Origin: Petroclostridium sp. X23
Lineage (GTDB): Bacteria; Bacillota; Clostridia; SK-Y3
NCBI RefSeq assembly: GCF_030013905.1
Contig: NZ_CP124862.1
Coordinates: 620,001 to 684,000 of the forward strand
Direction: 5' to 3'
DNA: 64,000 nt
Part shown: positions 1-7,876 of the stretch, piece by piece
How the letters are laid out: every line of letters starts with the position of its first letter
Numbering within the stretch: the first letter of the stretch is position 1
Notes under the pieces: model-generated
What the model was told of the DNA's origin: nothing
What the model saw: only the letters and a program-made list of their open reading frames with translations
Database searches by the model: none
Made by a program: the position numbers and the translations under genes

Positions 1-1322
1 TTGAACAAGGCTTTTAGCTGCGCCAGGTTTTGCAGGATAATGGAAACCGATATTTCACGGGACCGCATGGTGGAAAGCAGCTTGTCAAATTCATCCGGCA
101 GGGCGACATTGGAAAACTCGTCCATGACAAAATGGACATGAATAGGGAGCCGTCCGTCGTACCTATGGTCGGCAAGAAAGTAGAGCTGTTGGAATAGCTG
201 TGTATAAAGCATACCGACAATGAAATTAAAGGATGAATCGTTGTCCGGTATGACGGCAAAAAGTGCCGTTTTCTTTTCTCCGATGTAGGCCAGATCCAGT
301 TCGTCCGTGGTGGTAATTCCGGCTATGGAAGCCAAGTTAAATTTCTCCAGCCGCACCCCCAAGCTGATAAGAATACTTTTTGCCGTCTTGCCTGCCGCCA
401 GCTTAAAGATGTTATACTGTTTGACTGCCAGATGTTCCGGCTCCCGCATTTCCAGCCGTTCGAACAGTTCATCCAAAGGACTTTGATAGGTTTCGTCATC
501 CTCCCGGACTTCGGCAGCGGCAATCATTTCCATGACCATCGGGAAGTTTTGTTCCTCCGGCGGGGCTTCGTAAAGCAGGTACAGGATTAATGCTTCCAGC
601 AGTGCCGTTTCCGAACGCTCCCAAAAAGGGTCGTTGGTATTGCTGCCTTTGGGTGTGGTATTTCTAATCAGGTTAGTCACCAGCTTCAACACGTCCTTGT
701 CGTCCTGCAAGTAGGAAAATGGGTTGTAGCAATGGGACAGATGCATGTTGATTAAATCCAGCACCTTGATTTCATAGTCCTTGGCTTTGAGCAGGTTTCC
801 CGTGTCCCGCAGGATCTCCCCCTTGGGGTCAAGCACAACAAAAGAGGTGTTGGCTTGCATGATGTTGGGCTTGGCGTAAAACCTCGTCTTACCGGAACCG
901 GAGCCGCCCACCACCAGCACATTCAGATTCCGTCTGTGCTTTCTTCCGTCCAGGCCGATACGGACGTTCTGGGTCAGGATTTTATTCCGGCAGTGGGTCT
1001 TATCCCTGTATTTTTTATTGACAGCCGCCGCGCCGCCCCAGCGGGCGCTGCCGTGTTCCTCCCTTCGCCGGTAATTGCGTTTAGTGGAAAGGTAAATCCC
1101 GATACCCATCCCATAAGCGGTGATAAAAAGCAGGATGCACTTTAATGAATCGTCCACCCACTGGATGTGAAAGGGATTATCCATTGCAGCCGTTAGGTTG
1201 GCAAGAATTTCGGGAAGTCCTCCCGACAAGGAAGGGGCAGTAAGCAAAGCCGCCCATACCACCGGAACTAAAAAAACCGCAAAGAGTATCAGGTTACTCC
1301 TTGCGGTTTCAGCGCGTTTCAT
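1..1322 (-). CDS. VirD4/TraG-type conjugative coupling ATPase, partial (C-terminus beyond left edge)
   Basis: About 440 N-terminal residues are present; the gene runs off the left edge. It starts at an ATG at 1322, overlapping the preceding 63-residue ORF by 14 bases. Two hydrophobic stretches near the N-terminus (about residues 8-30 and 55-72) would anchor it in the membrane. A Walker A motif, VVGGSGSGKTR, is encoded near 895-920 and a Walker B-like motif, FVMDEFSNVALPDEF, near 80-130, which is the TraG/VirD4 pattern. In this family the hexameric ATPase links the relaxase-DNA complex to the type IV secretion channel and pumps the DNA. Its place a few genes downstream of MobC and the relaxase fits that role. 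The rest of the mating channel (VirB4 and others) would lie to the left. Confidence 0.9.
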   Translation of the reverse strand, partial: MKRAETARSNLILFAVFLVPVVWAALLTAPSLSGGLPEILANLTAAMDNPFHIQWVDDSLKCILLFITAYGMGIGIYLSTKRNYRRREEHGSARWGGAAAVNKKYRDKTHCRNKILTQNVRIGLDGRKHRRNLNVLVVGGSGSGKTRFYAKPNIMQANTSFVVLDPKGEILRDTGNLLKAKDYEIKVLDLINMHLSHCYNPFSYLQDDKDVLKLVTNLIRNTTPKGSNTNDPFWERSETALLEALILYLLYEAPPEEQNFPMVMEMIAAAEVREDDETYQSPLDELFERLEMREPEHLAVKQYNIFKLAAGKTAKSILISLGVRLEKFNLASIAGITTTDELDLAYIGEKKTALFAVIPDNDSSFNFIVGMLYTQLFQQLYFLADHRYDGRLPIHVHFVMDEFSNVALPDEFDKLLSTMRSREISVSIILQNLAQLKALF

Positions 1323-1494
1323 GATTTCTTCTTTTTACTTTTTTTGTTGGGGCGTCGATGGTTTTGAGAAGCAGTTCATCCACCGCGTCGGTGGGCCGTT
1401 CTTCTTTAATCAGGTCGTTGCGCATTTCGTTTAAAGCGTTTACCACAACACCGTATTCGTAATCGTTCAGGGTAAGCATCCTTTCTTCTTTCAT
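1309..1494 (-). CDS. Small conserved-looking ICE protein of unknown function
   Basis: A 61-residue soluble acidic-then-basic protein beginning MKEERMLTLNDYEYGV. The ATG at 1494 lies 8 bases after AGGAGG; a TTG two codons upstream is too close to that site. The last 14 bases overlap the start of the coupling protein, so the two are probably translationally coupled. No domain recognised. The lysine-rich tail (KKVKRR) could contact nucleic acid. Position between the ArdC-like gene and virD4 suggests an accessory transfer function, but this is inference only. Confidence 0.65.
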   Translation of the reverse strand: MKEERMLTLNDYEYGVVVNALNEMRNDLIKEERPTDAVDELLLKTIDAPTKKVKRRNHETR

Positions 1495-1506
1495 GGGCAA
1501 TTCCTC

Positions 1507-2406
1507 CTAACGCTCCGGCTCCTGCCGTTTTTGCTGTCTTTGCTGCGCCAGCACTCGGTTCATCCTGCCTGAAATTTCACAATCGGCATCACGGATGACA
1601 GAGAGCTCGGCCCGGATTTCCTGGGTATCCATGCCCTCCAGCATTTCGGGGGCACGGTCAAAGCGATAACCGTCCGTATTCACACCATACTGCTTGCAGA
1701 GCATGTATGATGTACAGTAGGCATGAAACGCATGGTCAGAACGATTGTAGCTTCCGTTTCCCATATCCATTTCCACATGGGCAAGCTCCTGTGAAAGGGC
1801 GCGGAAAATATCGCCCGCGTCCATGCCCTTACGGATTAGAATATCCCTTGCTTCCGGCTGGTATATGGCGTTTGTGCCTTCCGGCAGGGAATCGCTGATA
1901 CGAATAGGAACAGGTGAATGGGTCGTTAATGCCTTAATACGGGTACGGTCGTCGGGATAGGATGGGGTCTCCCGTTTGCGGCCGTTTCCGGTCTGGGTAA
2001 TATCAAACATTTTTTTAGGGTTATAGCTGATGCCGGTGGTGCCGTCTTCACGCTGATATTCCTCGCCCGGCTCCAGGATATAGAAGCCGCTTTCTTTCCT
2101 GCCTATATAGGTACCTTGCTCCTTCCAGGTGCCAAAATCCGCTATACGTGTTGCGTCCGGCCGCTGCGCAAGGATTAACAGGGCATTGGCCACGCTGTAG
2201 CGGTCAAAACGGCTTTGTACATCCAGATAGCTCTGAAATTTTGTGCCATCCTTAGCGACGGCTTCAGCTGTATCGTCAATCATGGCGTAAACCGTTTCCC
2301 GCTGTTCCTGCTTCTGCTGCTTCCATGCTTCCTTATCAAAGGGCTGGTCGTTTGAGGAAGGAGGTTGCGCATTTTCTTGTTTGAACAAATCATCGAAATT
2401 ACTCAT
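1507..2406 (-). CDS. ArdC-like protein with degenerate zincin motif
   Basis: 299 residues starting at MSNFDDLFKQ; GCGAGGTAAGC precedes this ATG, whereas an upstream in-frame start would overlap the previous gene. Residues about 30-110 (RFDRYSVANALLILAQRPDAT) match the N-terminal ssDNA-binding region of ArdC anti-restriction proteins. The central RALSQELAHVEM (QELAH at 206-210) sits where ArdC relatives have the zinc-protease HExxH. The glutamate and second histidine are kept but the first histidine is Gln, so metal binding may be lost or altered. ArdC proteins protect incoming single-stranded DNA from restriction during conjugation. The gene lies 5 bases after the PcfB-like gene and is co-transcribed with the mobilisation genes. 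Confidence 0.75.
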   Translation of the reverse strand: MSNFDDLFKQENAQPPSSNDQPFDKEAWKQQKQEQRETVYAMIDDTAEAVAKDGTKFQSYLDVQSRFDRYSVANALLILAQRPDATRIADFGTWKEQGTYIGRKESGFYILEPGEEYQREDGTTGISYNPKKMFDITQTGNGRKRETPSYPDDRTRIKALTTHSPVPIRISDSLPEGTNAIYQPEARDILIRKGMDAGDIFRALSQELAHVEMDMGNGSYNRSDHAFHAYCTSYMLCKQYGVNTDGYRFDRAPEMLEGMDTQEIRAELSVIRDADCEISGRMNRVLAQQRQQKRQEPER

Positions 2407-2411
2407 AAAGC

Positions 2412-3230
2412 TTACCTCGCTTTCGATTTTGGTTTTTTGGATTTCATTTGCTGCCTGTTGGATTTGACATTCTGTTTTGCGGCCTTTGGCTGTTCTCTGG
2501 CAGGCTCGCGCTTGGGCTGTGCCGTCTGCTCCTTTTGAGCGGCCTTGATTTCCCACAATTCTTCGCGGACGGATCTTCTTGGCGGCTCAATAGTACCCTC
2601 GGCGGCTTTCCCGCTGCGCTCTGAGATAGGCTCGGACGGATGGGATTTCTCCGTCGTCGCCGTGGTGGGGTTTGGGTTGTCGGGCTGCTCCTTTACCGGC
2701 TCCGGCTGTTCTGGCTTTGCCATGAGTTCATCCAGAAAATCATCCGTGCTTTTTTCGGCGGGTGCTCCTTTTTCGACAGGAGTTTTTTCATCGGTTGTCT
2801 TTTCCTCTTCCTTGGCAGCTCTGGATTTCTCAATTTCGCTCTTGATGCTTGCCGTATCTACAGTAGCCAGCTTGAAGCGTTCCACAATACGATTGATTTT
2901 GGATGCATCCTCTGCCCGCACCATAATGTCGCACATGCCGTCAGTATCATTTTTGTCACGGAGAGCACAATAGAGTACGCCGTAACGTTTTGCCTCCTGG
3001 GTGAATTTCTGTAAATCTTCGTTCTTGACTGCAAAGACTTTCAGTTCCTTACCACTGCGCAAAAGCCCCTCCAGACGGGTCTTACCTCTGGTCTTTTTCT
3101 GGTCTTTCAGCACAGCATAGAGATAGGTAGCCAGGTTTTTTGCTCCCTCACCGGAGATTTTAGCCAGCACCTCAATTCCTTTAAAACTCATATTTACGAT
3201 TTGGTCCGCTGCGTCGGCTCCGTTGTTCAT
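2412..3230 (-). CDS. PcfB/DUF3801 family conjugation protein
   Basis: 272 residues beginning MNNGADAADQIVNMSFKG, with AAAGGAGG upstream of the ATG at 3230. Residues 1-130 resemble DUF3801, the family of PcfB from the enterococcal pheromone plasmid pCF10, where PcfB helps bring the relaxase complex to the coupling protein. The second half (about 135-272) is low-complexity and highly charged, rich in Glu, Lys and Pro with KPxxEK and REPAREQPK stretches, and is probably disordered. Its start overlaps the 3' end of the relaxase gene by 50 bases, and relaxase, PcfB and VirD4 lie in order, as expected for a relaxosome-to-channel relay. Confidence 0.8.
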   Translation of the reverse strand: MNNGADAADQIVNMSFKGIEVLAKISGEGAKNLATYLYAVLKDQKKTRGKTRLEGLLRSGKELKVFAVKNEDLQKFTQEAKRYGVLYCALRDKNDTDGMCDIMVRAEDASKINRIVERFKLATVDTASIKSEIEKSRAAKEEEKTTDEKTPVEKGAPAEKSTDDFLDELMAKPEQPEPVKEQPDNPNPTTATTEKSHPSEPISERSGKAAEGTIEPPRRSVREELWEIKAAQKEQTAQPKREPAREQPKAAKQNVKSNRQQMKSKKPKSKAR

Positions 3231-4572
3231 AAGTTTTTTCCTCCTTTCCATGTTGGATTTCTTCCTGTCTGACTTGAAGCAACTTCCGCTTCATTTCCTC
3301 GGAACGGGACAGGATGCCCGTACAGAGCTTCACCTCCTTGCGGAGCAGGGAAAGTTTTTTGGAAAGTCCGGCAATCTGCTCCTTATATGCCGTTACCTGC
3401 TCATCGTCCTTACAGCGACGTATCCGGTTGTAAAGGGCTTTGCGGTCCGCATACAGTCTGCTCATTTCCTGCTCTGCGGCTGACTGATATGTGAAAAGCT
3501 GCTCCTTGCTCGAAATATGGTGAGCACAAAGCAGCTTGGTTTGTGCGGTGATTTCCCCCAGGTGCCGGAGGTCCTCCCGCAATAAAAAATGCGTCCGTTT
3601 GCTGGACGCACGTTTTCGGGGCAGAATCCCCATCTTATATAAGTATTGGAAGTAAAGAGCTTGCAGTCCGGTTATTTTCTTCACTGTCTTGAAAGAACCT
3701 TTTAAGATATACCTTTTTCGTTTAGGTTCCGGGAGAATTTGCTCCCGCTTTGGGCTACGGTTTTGCAGAATGCGCTGCTTAATGGCTTCCTCAGTGTAAT
3801 CGTCCCCCAAGGTTTTCAGCCGGACAAAACGCTCCTTGCCCGGCGGACGCACCGCCATGTATTTCACACCGGTTTTAACTTCATATCCCTGCTTGCGGAG
3901 AGTGGAGATAAACTGCGTGAAAGTCATGGAGGCGGCAATCATACTGTCAACATCCTCCCGGATCTGTCCCCGCCAGGTGGGCTTACCTTCCTTTTCGGCC
4001 TTCCATTCGGCATAATGCTTTGTCTTTCCCCTCTTTGGGTTTTCAATAACGGAAAGGCAGTATTCCCGGCACAGCCGATCGGAAGTCTGCCGCATGAGAG
4101 CGTAGGTGGCCTTATTGTCGTAATACCGCTTGCCGTCCATGAAGGACACGGAGTTCAGCACAAAATGATTATGAAGATGCTGCTTGTCACGGTGGGTGGA
4201 AACCACTACCTCAAAACGGTCGCCCCATAGCTCCTGGGCTAGCTTTACGCCTATGGCATGAGCGGTTTCAGGTGTTGCTTCTCCCGGTGCAAATGCTTGA
4301 TAACCGTGAAAGGCAAGAATGCCGTCTGTTTTTTGAAACTGGAGCTTTATCCGGCTCATTTGTTCGCAGGTAGTGACCGGGTCGCAGTTGATTCCCGTTA
4401 CATAAAATTGCCTTTCGGTTTTGGCATCCTGCTGTGTGTAGTCCAGCACCTTCTGCAAACCCTGAAAATCAGGACTGGAAAAATCAAGTTTCTCTGTTTT
4501 GTTGGGATTGGTGACATAATCAATTACCCGGTCAAGGCGGTCGGTTACATCCCATATTGCTGTTGTTGCCAT
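3181..4572 (-). CDS. MobP-type relaxase (relaxase/mobilisation nuclease)
   Basis: 463 residues from MATTAIWDVTDRL; AAAGGAGAG precedes the ATG at 4572. The HUH-type metal motif is seen in DKQHLHNHFVLNSVSF (around residue 137), with a downstream RYYDNKATYALM region. Relaxases of this family nick oriT, stay covalently attached through a tyrosine and lead the strand into the recipient. The N-terminal nuclease fills about 230 residues; the rest is basic and helical with probable coiled coil (about 370-455). Its 5' end overlaps mobC by 41 bases, so the pair is coupled. Length and layout fit MOB_P relaxases of clostridial ICEs. Confidence 0.9.
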   Translation of the reverse strand: MATTAIWDVTDRLDRVIDYVTNPNKTEKLDFSSPDFQGLQKVLDYTQQDAKTERQFYVTGINCDPVTTCEQMSRIKLQFQKTDGILAFHGYQAFAPGEATPETAHAIGVKLAQELWGDRFEVVVSTHRDKQHLHNHFVLNSVSFMDGKRYYDNKATYALMRQTSDRLCREYCLSVIENPKRGKTKHYAEWKAEKEGKPTWRGQIREDVDSMIAASMTFTQFISTLRKQGYEVKTGVKYMAVRPPGKERFVRLKTLGDDYTEEAIKQRILQNRSPKREQILPEPKRKRYILKGSFKTVKKITGLQALYFQYLYKMGILPRKRASSKRTHFLLREDLRHLGEITAQTKLLCAHHISSKEQLFTYQSAAEQEMSRLYADRKALYNRIRRCKDDEQVTAYKEQIAGLSKKLSLLRKEVKLCTGILSRSEEMKRKLLQVRQEEIQHGKEEKTYEQRSRRSGPNRKYEF

Positions 4573-4903
4573 AGCTTTCTCTCCTTTCCGGTGATGTGAC
4601 TGCTTCTTGTATGTCTTGCACAACCCTTCTAAGTCGGTTTGCTTCATACTGAAAAACAGCTTTGTCAATATGCCCAATGGCATTGGCCTTAGCCGCAAGT
4701 TGATTTAAATTGTTTCCAATAGCGTGAAGCTCTCGCATCATAGAGAAGTAATCGAGAGGAGGCAGTTCCTTAGGTATATAGCCATTTATAAGTGAACGAA
4801 TAAAAGCTTCCTGCGAAAGTCCGGTTTTCTTCACCTGAGTTTTCAATCGCTGAAATTCTCTAGTATTCATACGAAATGTCACTTTTATACTTCGTTTAAG
4901 CAT
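4532..4903 (-). CDS. mobC: MobC-like relaxosome accessory protein
   Basis: 123 residues, starting after GGAGGTTATAT at 4903. The N-terminus (KRSIKVTFRMNTREFQRLK) looks like a ribbon-helix-helix DNA-binding segment. The middle (LHAIGNNLNQLAAKANAIG) is the typical MobC signature. MobC proteins bind and melt oriT so that the relaxase can nick. It is the first gene of the mobilisation operon, directly beside the hairpin-rich oriT candidate, and its 3' end overlaps the relaxase start. Confidence 0.88.
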   Translation of the reverse strand: MLKRSIKVTFRMNTREFQRLKTQVKKTGLSQEAFIRSLINGYIPKELPPLDYFSMMRELHAIGNNLNQLAAKANAIGHIDKAVFQYEANRLRRVVQDIQEAVTSPERRESYGNNSNMGCNRPP

Positions 4904-4931
4904 ATATAACCTCCTGTTCTTTTAAGGGTTT

Positions 4932-5009
4932 CAGGGATTATCCCTGACAAGCGAATAATGCTGGCATTATTCAGTGCTTGCTGCAACACAAGACATCGGT
5001 CTTGTGTTG
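4932..5009. other. Putative origin of transfer (oriT): three successive inverted repeats
   Basis: The 130 bases before mobC hold three perfect or near-perfect inverted repeats: CAGGGA/TCCCTG (4932-4946), GAATAATGC/GCATTATTC (4953-4972, extended by CAAGC at 4948-4952 and GCTTG at 4976-4980), and CAACACAAGAC/GTCTTGTGTTG with a 4-base loop (4984-5009). Such hairpins next to mobC and the relaxase gene are the usual form of a MOB_P oriT. The nick site cannot be assigned from sequence alone. The repeats also lie where the mobC promoter and any MobC operator must be. Confidence 0.6.
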
Positions 5010-5067
5010 TATATGGGGTTACGATTGTTCTCAAATACAACCGGCCGAAAAAAGAAAAAGCAGGAGA

Positions 5068-5286
5068 TTAGCTGTCCTGCCCCCGATACTTTTGTGATTT
5101 GCTTCGAGCCACCATTTCTTTTCCCTTGCGATAAAAATCCACGCCGGTAAAATGCTCCACATCGAGAATATAGTCTGAGTTGCTGTATGTCTCGCGTACC
5201 ATCGCTTCAGCCTGCTGCTCACTGTCGGCCTCAATTTCAATGGTCATGCAGAGCGTTTCCTTGATTCCAATCTGATTGGTTCTCAT
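5068..5286 (-). CDS. DpnD/PcfM-like small protein
   Basis: 72 residues from MRTNQIGIKETLCMTIEIEA; AAAGGAAAATCG stands before the ATG at 5286. The pattern of a short beta strand, 'ETL', 'EIEADSEQQAEAMVRETY', then 'DYILDVEHFTGVDF' matches the DpnD/PcfM-like family found in conjugative plasmids and ICEs. Function in the family is unknown; it is a small acidic protein encoded near the relaxase in many elements. It lies just upstream of oriT in the transcription direction and marks the end of the transfer backbone before cargo begins at about 5.4 kb. Confidence 0.7.
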   Translation of the reverse strand: MRTNQIGIKETLCMTIEIEADSEQQAEAMVRETYSNSDYILDVEHFTGVDFYRKGKEMVARSKSQKYRGQDS

Positions 5287-5441
5287 AGGGCGATTTTCCT
5301 TTCTTGATTTTGGGCAAAAGAAAAGGCGCTGATTTCTCAACACCTTAACTATAATAAATTTCAAGTTCTCACTGATAAATTGAAATTGTGAGTTTTGTGT
5401 TATAAACAATTATGCGAAGCTCAAAATAGCGGATTTGTAAG

Positions 5442-6194
5442 CTAATCATCAGCATATTCCATATACATTTTCATAGTCGATATAAACCTATCGGACTTAT
5501 CAGGTTTGACGCTTAGTTTTTCCAATATCTCAAGGGCTTCCTGAAGCTTTTTGAATAACTCATTCAAATAAGTTTCTATATCCTGATATTGTTGCTGTAT
5601 TGCAAAACGGTCTAATATTGAACCGTCATTTAGCAAGTCGGATTTTAAAATAAGCAGACACTGCTCTGTTGTAGTTAATGCGCTATTGCATGCATGTTGA
5701 TAAAGTGGATATTCTTCGGCTGTTAACCCTTCGGTTCTATAAGTATATTCATCAGAAAAACTCATGACACGAGCTGCCATTACTTTTATTGCCCATAAGC
5801 GATTATCAATCCATTTGTCCATAATAATATTTAAAAAACTCTCCCATGTTTCAAGCTTGACATTTGAGAATGCCGCAGCTTCAATAGCCCCAGACTGATA
5901 ACCATTTTTCGAAATAATTATACCTAATTCTGCACCACAATCATGTACAACTGTTCTAAACGCATGGATTTTTTCTTTAGTAACAGGAGTCTCCCAATAT
6001 TTACATTCACATATTATGTGTTTTACTAATTCATATGGTGCTTCAACATAAACGTCAACTTCAACTTTTCCTCTTGCTGTATTCAGTTCATATGGCGTAG
6101 TTGCTTTATAGCCAGCAACAGCTAGATATTCTGCTGTTAGGTTTTGGAGTTCCTGCCAAGTTTGAGGTTGCTTATGTGTAAATTTCATATTCAT
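5442..6194 (-). CDS. Mrr-like restriction endonuclease (PD-(D/E)xK)
   Basis: 250 residues; the ATG at 6194 follows AAAGGCG. The N-terminal half carries the Mrr-type catalytic pattern: KVEVDVYV (Asp47) followed by IICECKYWE (Glu63-x-Lys65), then HAFRTVVHDCGAELGIIISKNGYQ, the conserved strand-helix seen after the active site. The C-terminal 120 residues are helical without recognised domain. Mrr_cat proteins cut DNA, often when modified. The gene follows the transfer backbone and starts 8 bases after the stop of a truncated upstream reading frame (6203-6328), so it may have lost an operon partner. AT-rich compared with the mobilisation genes, consistent with recent acquisition. Confidence 0.75.
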   Translation of the reverse strand: MNMKFTHKQPQTWQELQNLTAEYLAVAGYKATTPYELNTARGKVEVDVYVEAPYELVKHIICECKYWETPVTKEKIHAFRTVVHDCGAELGIIISKNGYQSGAIEAAAFSNVKLETWESFLNIIMDKWIDNRLWAIKVMAARVMSFSDEYTYRTEGLTAEEYPLYQHACNSALTTTEQCLLILKSDLLNDGSILDRFAIQQQYQDIETYLNELFKKLQEALEILEKLSVKPDKSDRFISTMKMYMEYADD

Positions 6195-6202
6195 CGCCTT
6201 TC

Positions 6203-6328
6203 TTAACTGTACCACAACATTTCTTTTGAACAAAGGTAAACATCAGACAAAGCGTTAATCGTTTTTATCTCATTCCATATTTTTATGTCCTCAGGCATGT
6301 CGTGAGCAGACGCTAAATCTCGGGATCT
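6203..6328 (-). pseudogene. 3' fragment of an unknown gene upstream of the Mrr-like nuclease
   Basis: An open frame of 41 codons ending in TAA at 6205-6203 reads ..LASAHDMPEDIKIWNE and ..NALSDVYLCSKEML. Residue use looks coding, but there is no plausible start and the frame is closed upstream by a stop next to IS3 debris. The stop lies only 8 bases before the Mrr-like start, the spacing of an operon partner. It is most simply the C-terminus of a gene cut by the insertion on its right. Family not recognised. Confidence 0.4.
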
Positions 6329-6495
6329 TTAGGGAAACGGTCTAAAAATAAAAGACTAATTAATAAAATAAAGAGAAGGTTGGGGTGTAAAAATCGATCT
6401 GTCCTGGTCATGTACGAAGTTGGATGTATGTACCTCTGCTTATAAACATAATGTGCGGTTCATATCGATGGATAAGTGGCCGAACCAATCCCAAA

Positions 6496-6642
6496 AAGAA
6501 AGAAACTAACCACAGAACCTATCATTCATTTCAGGAGCTACAACTTTCTGTCTTTGAATATATTGAGGGCTACTATAACTCCAAGAGACTACATGGGACT
6601 CTTGGGATGCTCACCCCAAATGAAATAGAAAATTTATGCTGG
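6496..6642 (+). pseudogene. IS3-family transposase C-terminal remnant
   Basis: The only plus-strand coding trace in this area. The frame reads TYHSFQELQLSVFEYIEG then YYNSKRLHGTLGMLTPNEIE, which is the end of an IS3-family OrfB (DDE integrase), including the YYNxKRLHxxLG signature. Nothing of the catalytic core remains, and the frame on either side is not transposase-like. It marks an old insertion that probably cut the gene at 6203-6328. The sequence around 6441-6453 (TAAACATAATG) recurs elsewhere in the window. Confidence 0.7.
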
Positions 6643-6704
6643 GGGGCAAGTCTAAGCCGCTGCTCTCAGATAATTTTTGTAAAAAAGCGTGTCCATTTTC
6701 TTGA

Positions 6705-7679
6705 CTACAATACATTATCCCAAAACTCATCGGTCTGTACATACTTTACTTCATAATTTCCATCAATTTCGACTTCATCAAATGCATGCTTAAGACCAGC
6801 ATATGCTTCATCATTATACCAATACACTGTCCATTTTGTATCTCTTCTAACACACTCTTTGATTTTCAATAAATATGGAATATCAACGCTTCCAGCTGAC
6901 CAACCGATTACTATAACACGTTCTATTTTATTTAAGCTTCTAAAAAATCTACTATGAAAATTAATTATTGAGTTAGTATCTTTTAATATTGCCTCCAGAT
7001 AATCAGCTATTGCATCTTGAATGCTTGACTCGCCTTCATCATATTCTTCATCTGCTTCCTTAGCCCACTGACGATGTTTCTCACTTTCAGCTTTATTGCA
7101 ATGTCCAATAATTGGTGAGATGTCCGAAACACTCTCAACGCTGCCATGAATATGTGTAACGTCTTCAATCTGATATACGTGCTCTAGCACATCAGTATAG
7201 TTAAAATTCAAAAAACAGTCTTCATTGTTACCTATCAACTCTTTCTTCCTTGGAAGAATGTTACTAGTATCAATCTGCTCAATCCATTCTTTCATATAAT
7301 CCTGTAATAAATTTACAAAACCGAACTGGTCTCGCCAATAAACGTCCATTGTGTCGCGAATACCAATATTTCCTCCATCCAAGTCCATATCATCAAGAAT
7401 ACAGGAAGAAAAATTAAGCATATCTGTGATATCAGGATGCCCCATCGATTCTTCAAATGCACTCCAAAGATCTTTATTCACAGCTTGGTTCCATCTTTCT
7501 TGAGCTTTTATTGTATACCAAGGCTCTGTGTCGTCCAATTGCTGAATGTCATACAATTTTTCAAACTCTATTAAAAATTCAGGGTAATTCTGTTCAAGAT
7601 ATGTTCTAAACTTCCAATAGTCTGTATGGAGTCCATGTGCAACATCAAATCCATTGCCAATAATATACAGTCTTTTCAT
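6705..7679 (-). CDS. AbiH family abortive infection protein
   Basis: 324 residues. The ATG at 7679 is 11 bases after AGAGGAG; a GTG at 7688 is too near that site. The start MKRLYIIGNGFDVAHGL is the AbiH hallmark, followed by FLNFNYTDVLEHVY, a THIHGS motif and VIVIGWSAGSVDIPYL. AbiH proteins, first described in Lactococcus, stop phage growth by abortive infection; the mechanism is not settled, but the GNGFD and HG motifs suggest nucleotide binding or hydrolysis. The ATG overlaps by four bases (ATGA) the stop of a small upstream frame at 7676-7876. Single-gene AbiH systems are usual, so a coupled partner would be notable. Confidence 0.85.
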   Translation of the reverse strand: MKRLYIIGNGFDVAHGLHTDYWKFRTYLEQNYPEFLIEFEKLYDIQQLDDTEPWYTIKAQERWNQAVNKDLWSAFEESMGHPDITDMLNFSSCILDDMDLDGGNIGIRDTMDVYWRDQFGFVNLLQDYMKEWIEQIDTSNILPRKKELIGNNEDCFLNFNYTDVLEHVYQIEDVTHIHGSVESVSDISPIIGHCNKAESEKHRQWAKEADEEYDEGESSIQDAIADYLEAILKDTNSIINFHSRFFRSLNKIERVIVIGWSAGSVDIPYLLKIKECVRRDTKWTVYWYNDEAYAGLKHAFDEVEIDGNYEVKYVQTDEFWDNVL

Positions 7680-7876
7680 CTCACCCACATCTCCTCTAAA
7701 TATCTTCTATACCTTTCTTCAGCAACACGCATATTCAGTTTGTTACTATCCCAAAGGCTTTCTACAACAGTGACTGGTTCATCATAGCCCTTTATCTGCC
7801 TGTAGCTTATTACTAGAATATAACCTGATAAATTAGAAGGTTTTATTTCCTCAAATTTTAAAGTGTTTATTCTATC
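7676..7876 (-). CDS. Small frame translationally coupled to AbiH; start codon unclear
   Basis: An open frame of up to 66 codons between the DUF3800-like gene and abiH. It reads ..SGYILVISYRQIKGYDEP and ..VAEERYRRYLEEMWVR and ends in TGA that overlaps the abiH ATG (ATGA), a standard coupling signal. Its left limit overlaps the end of the previous gene by 10 bases. No ATG, GTG or TTG occurs in the first 50 codons; the first ATG (within KLNM) would leave about 20 residues. Either an ATT/ATA start is used or the 5' end was lost. Residue pattern is convincing but no family is recognised. Confidence 0.4.
   Translation of the reverse strand, partial: DRINTLKFEEIKPSNLSGYILVISYRQIKGYDEPVTVVESLWDSNKLNMRVAEERYRRYLEEMWVR

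Noticed and set aside
1707-1898. Plus-strand ORF opposite the ArdC-like gene
   Set aside because: No ribosome site and no domain; a shadow of the minus-strand gene, like most plus-strand frames in 1-37 kb.
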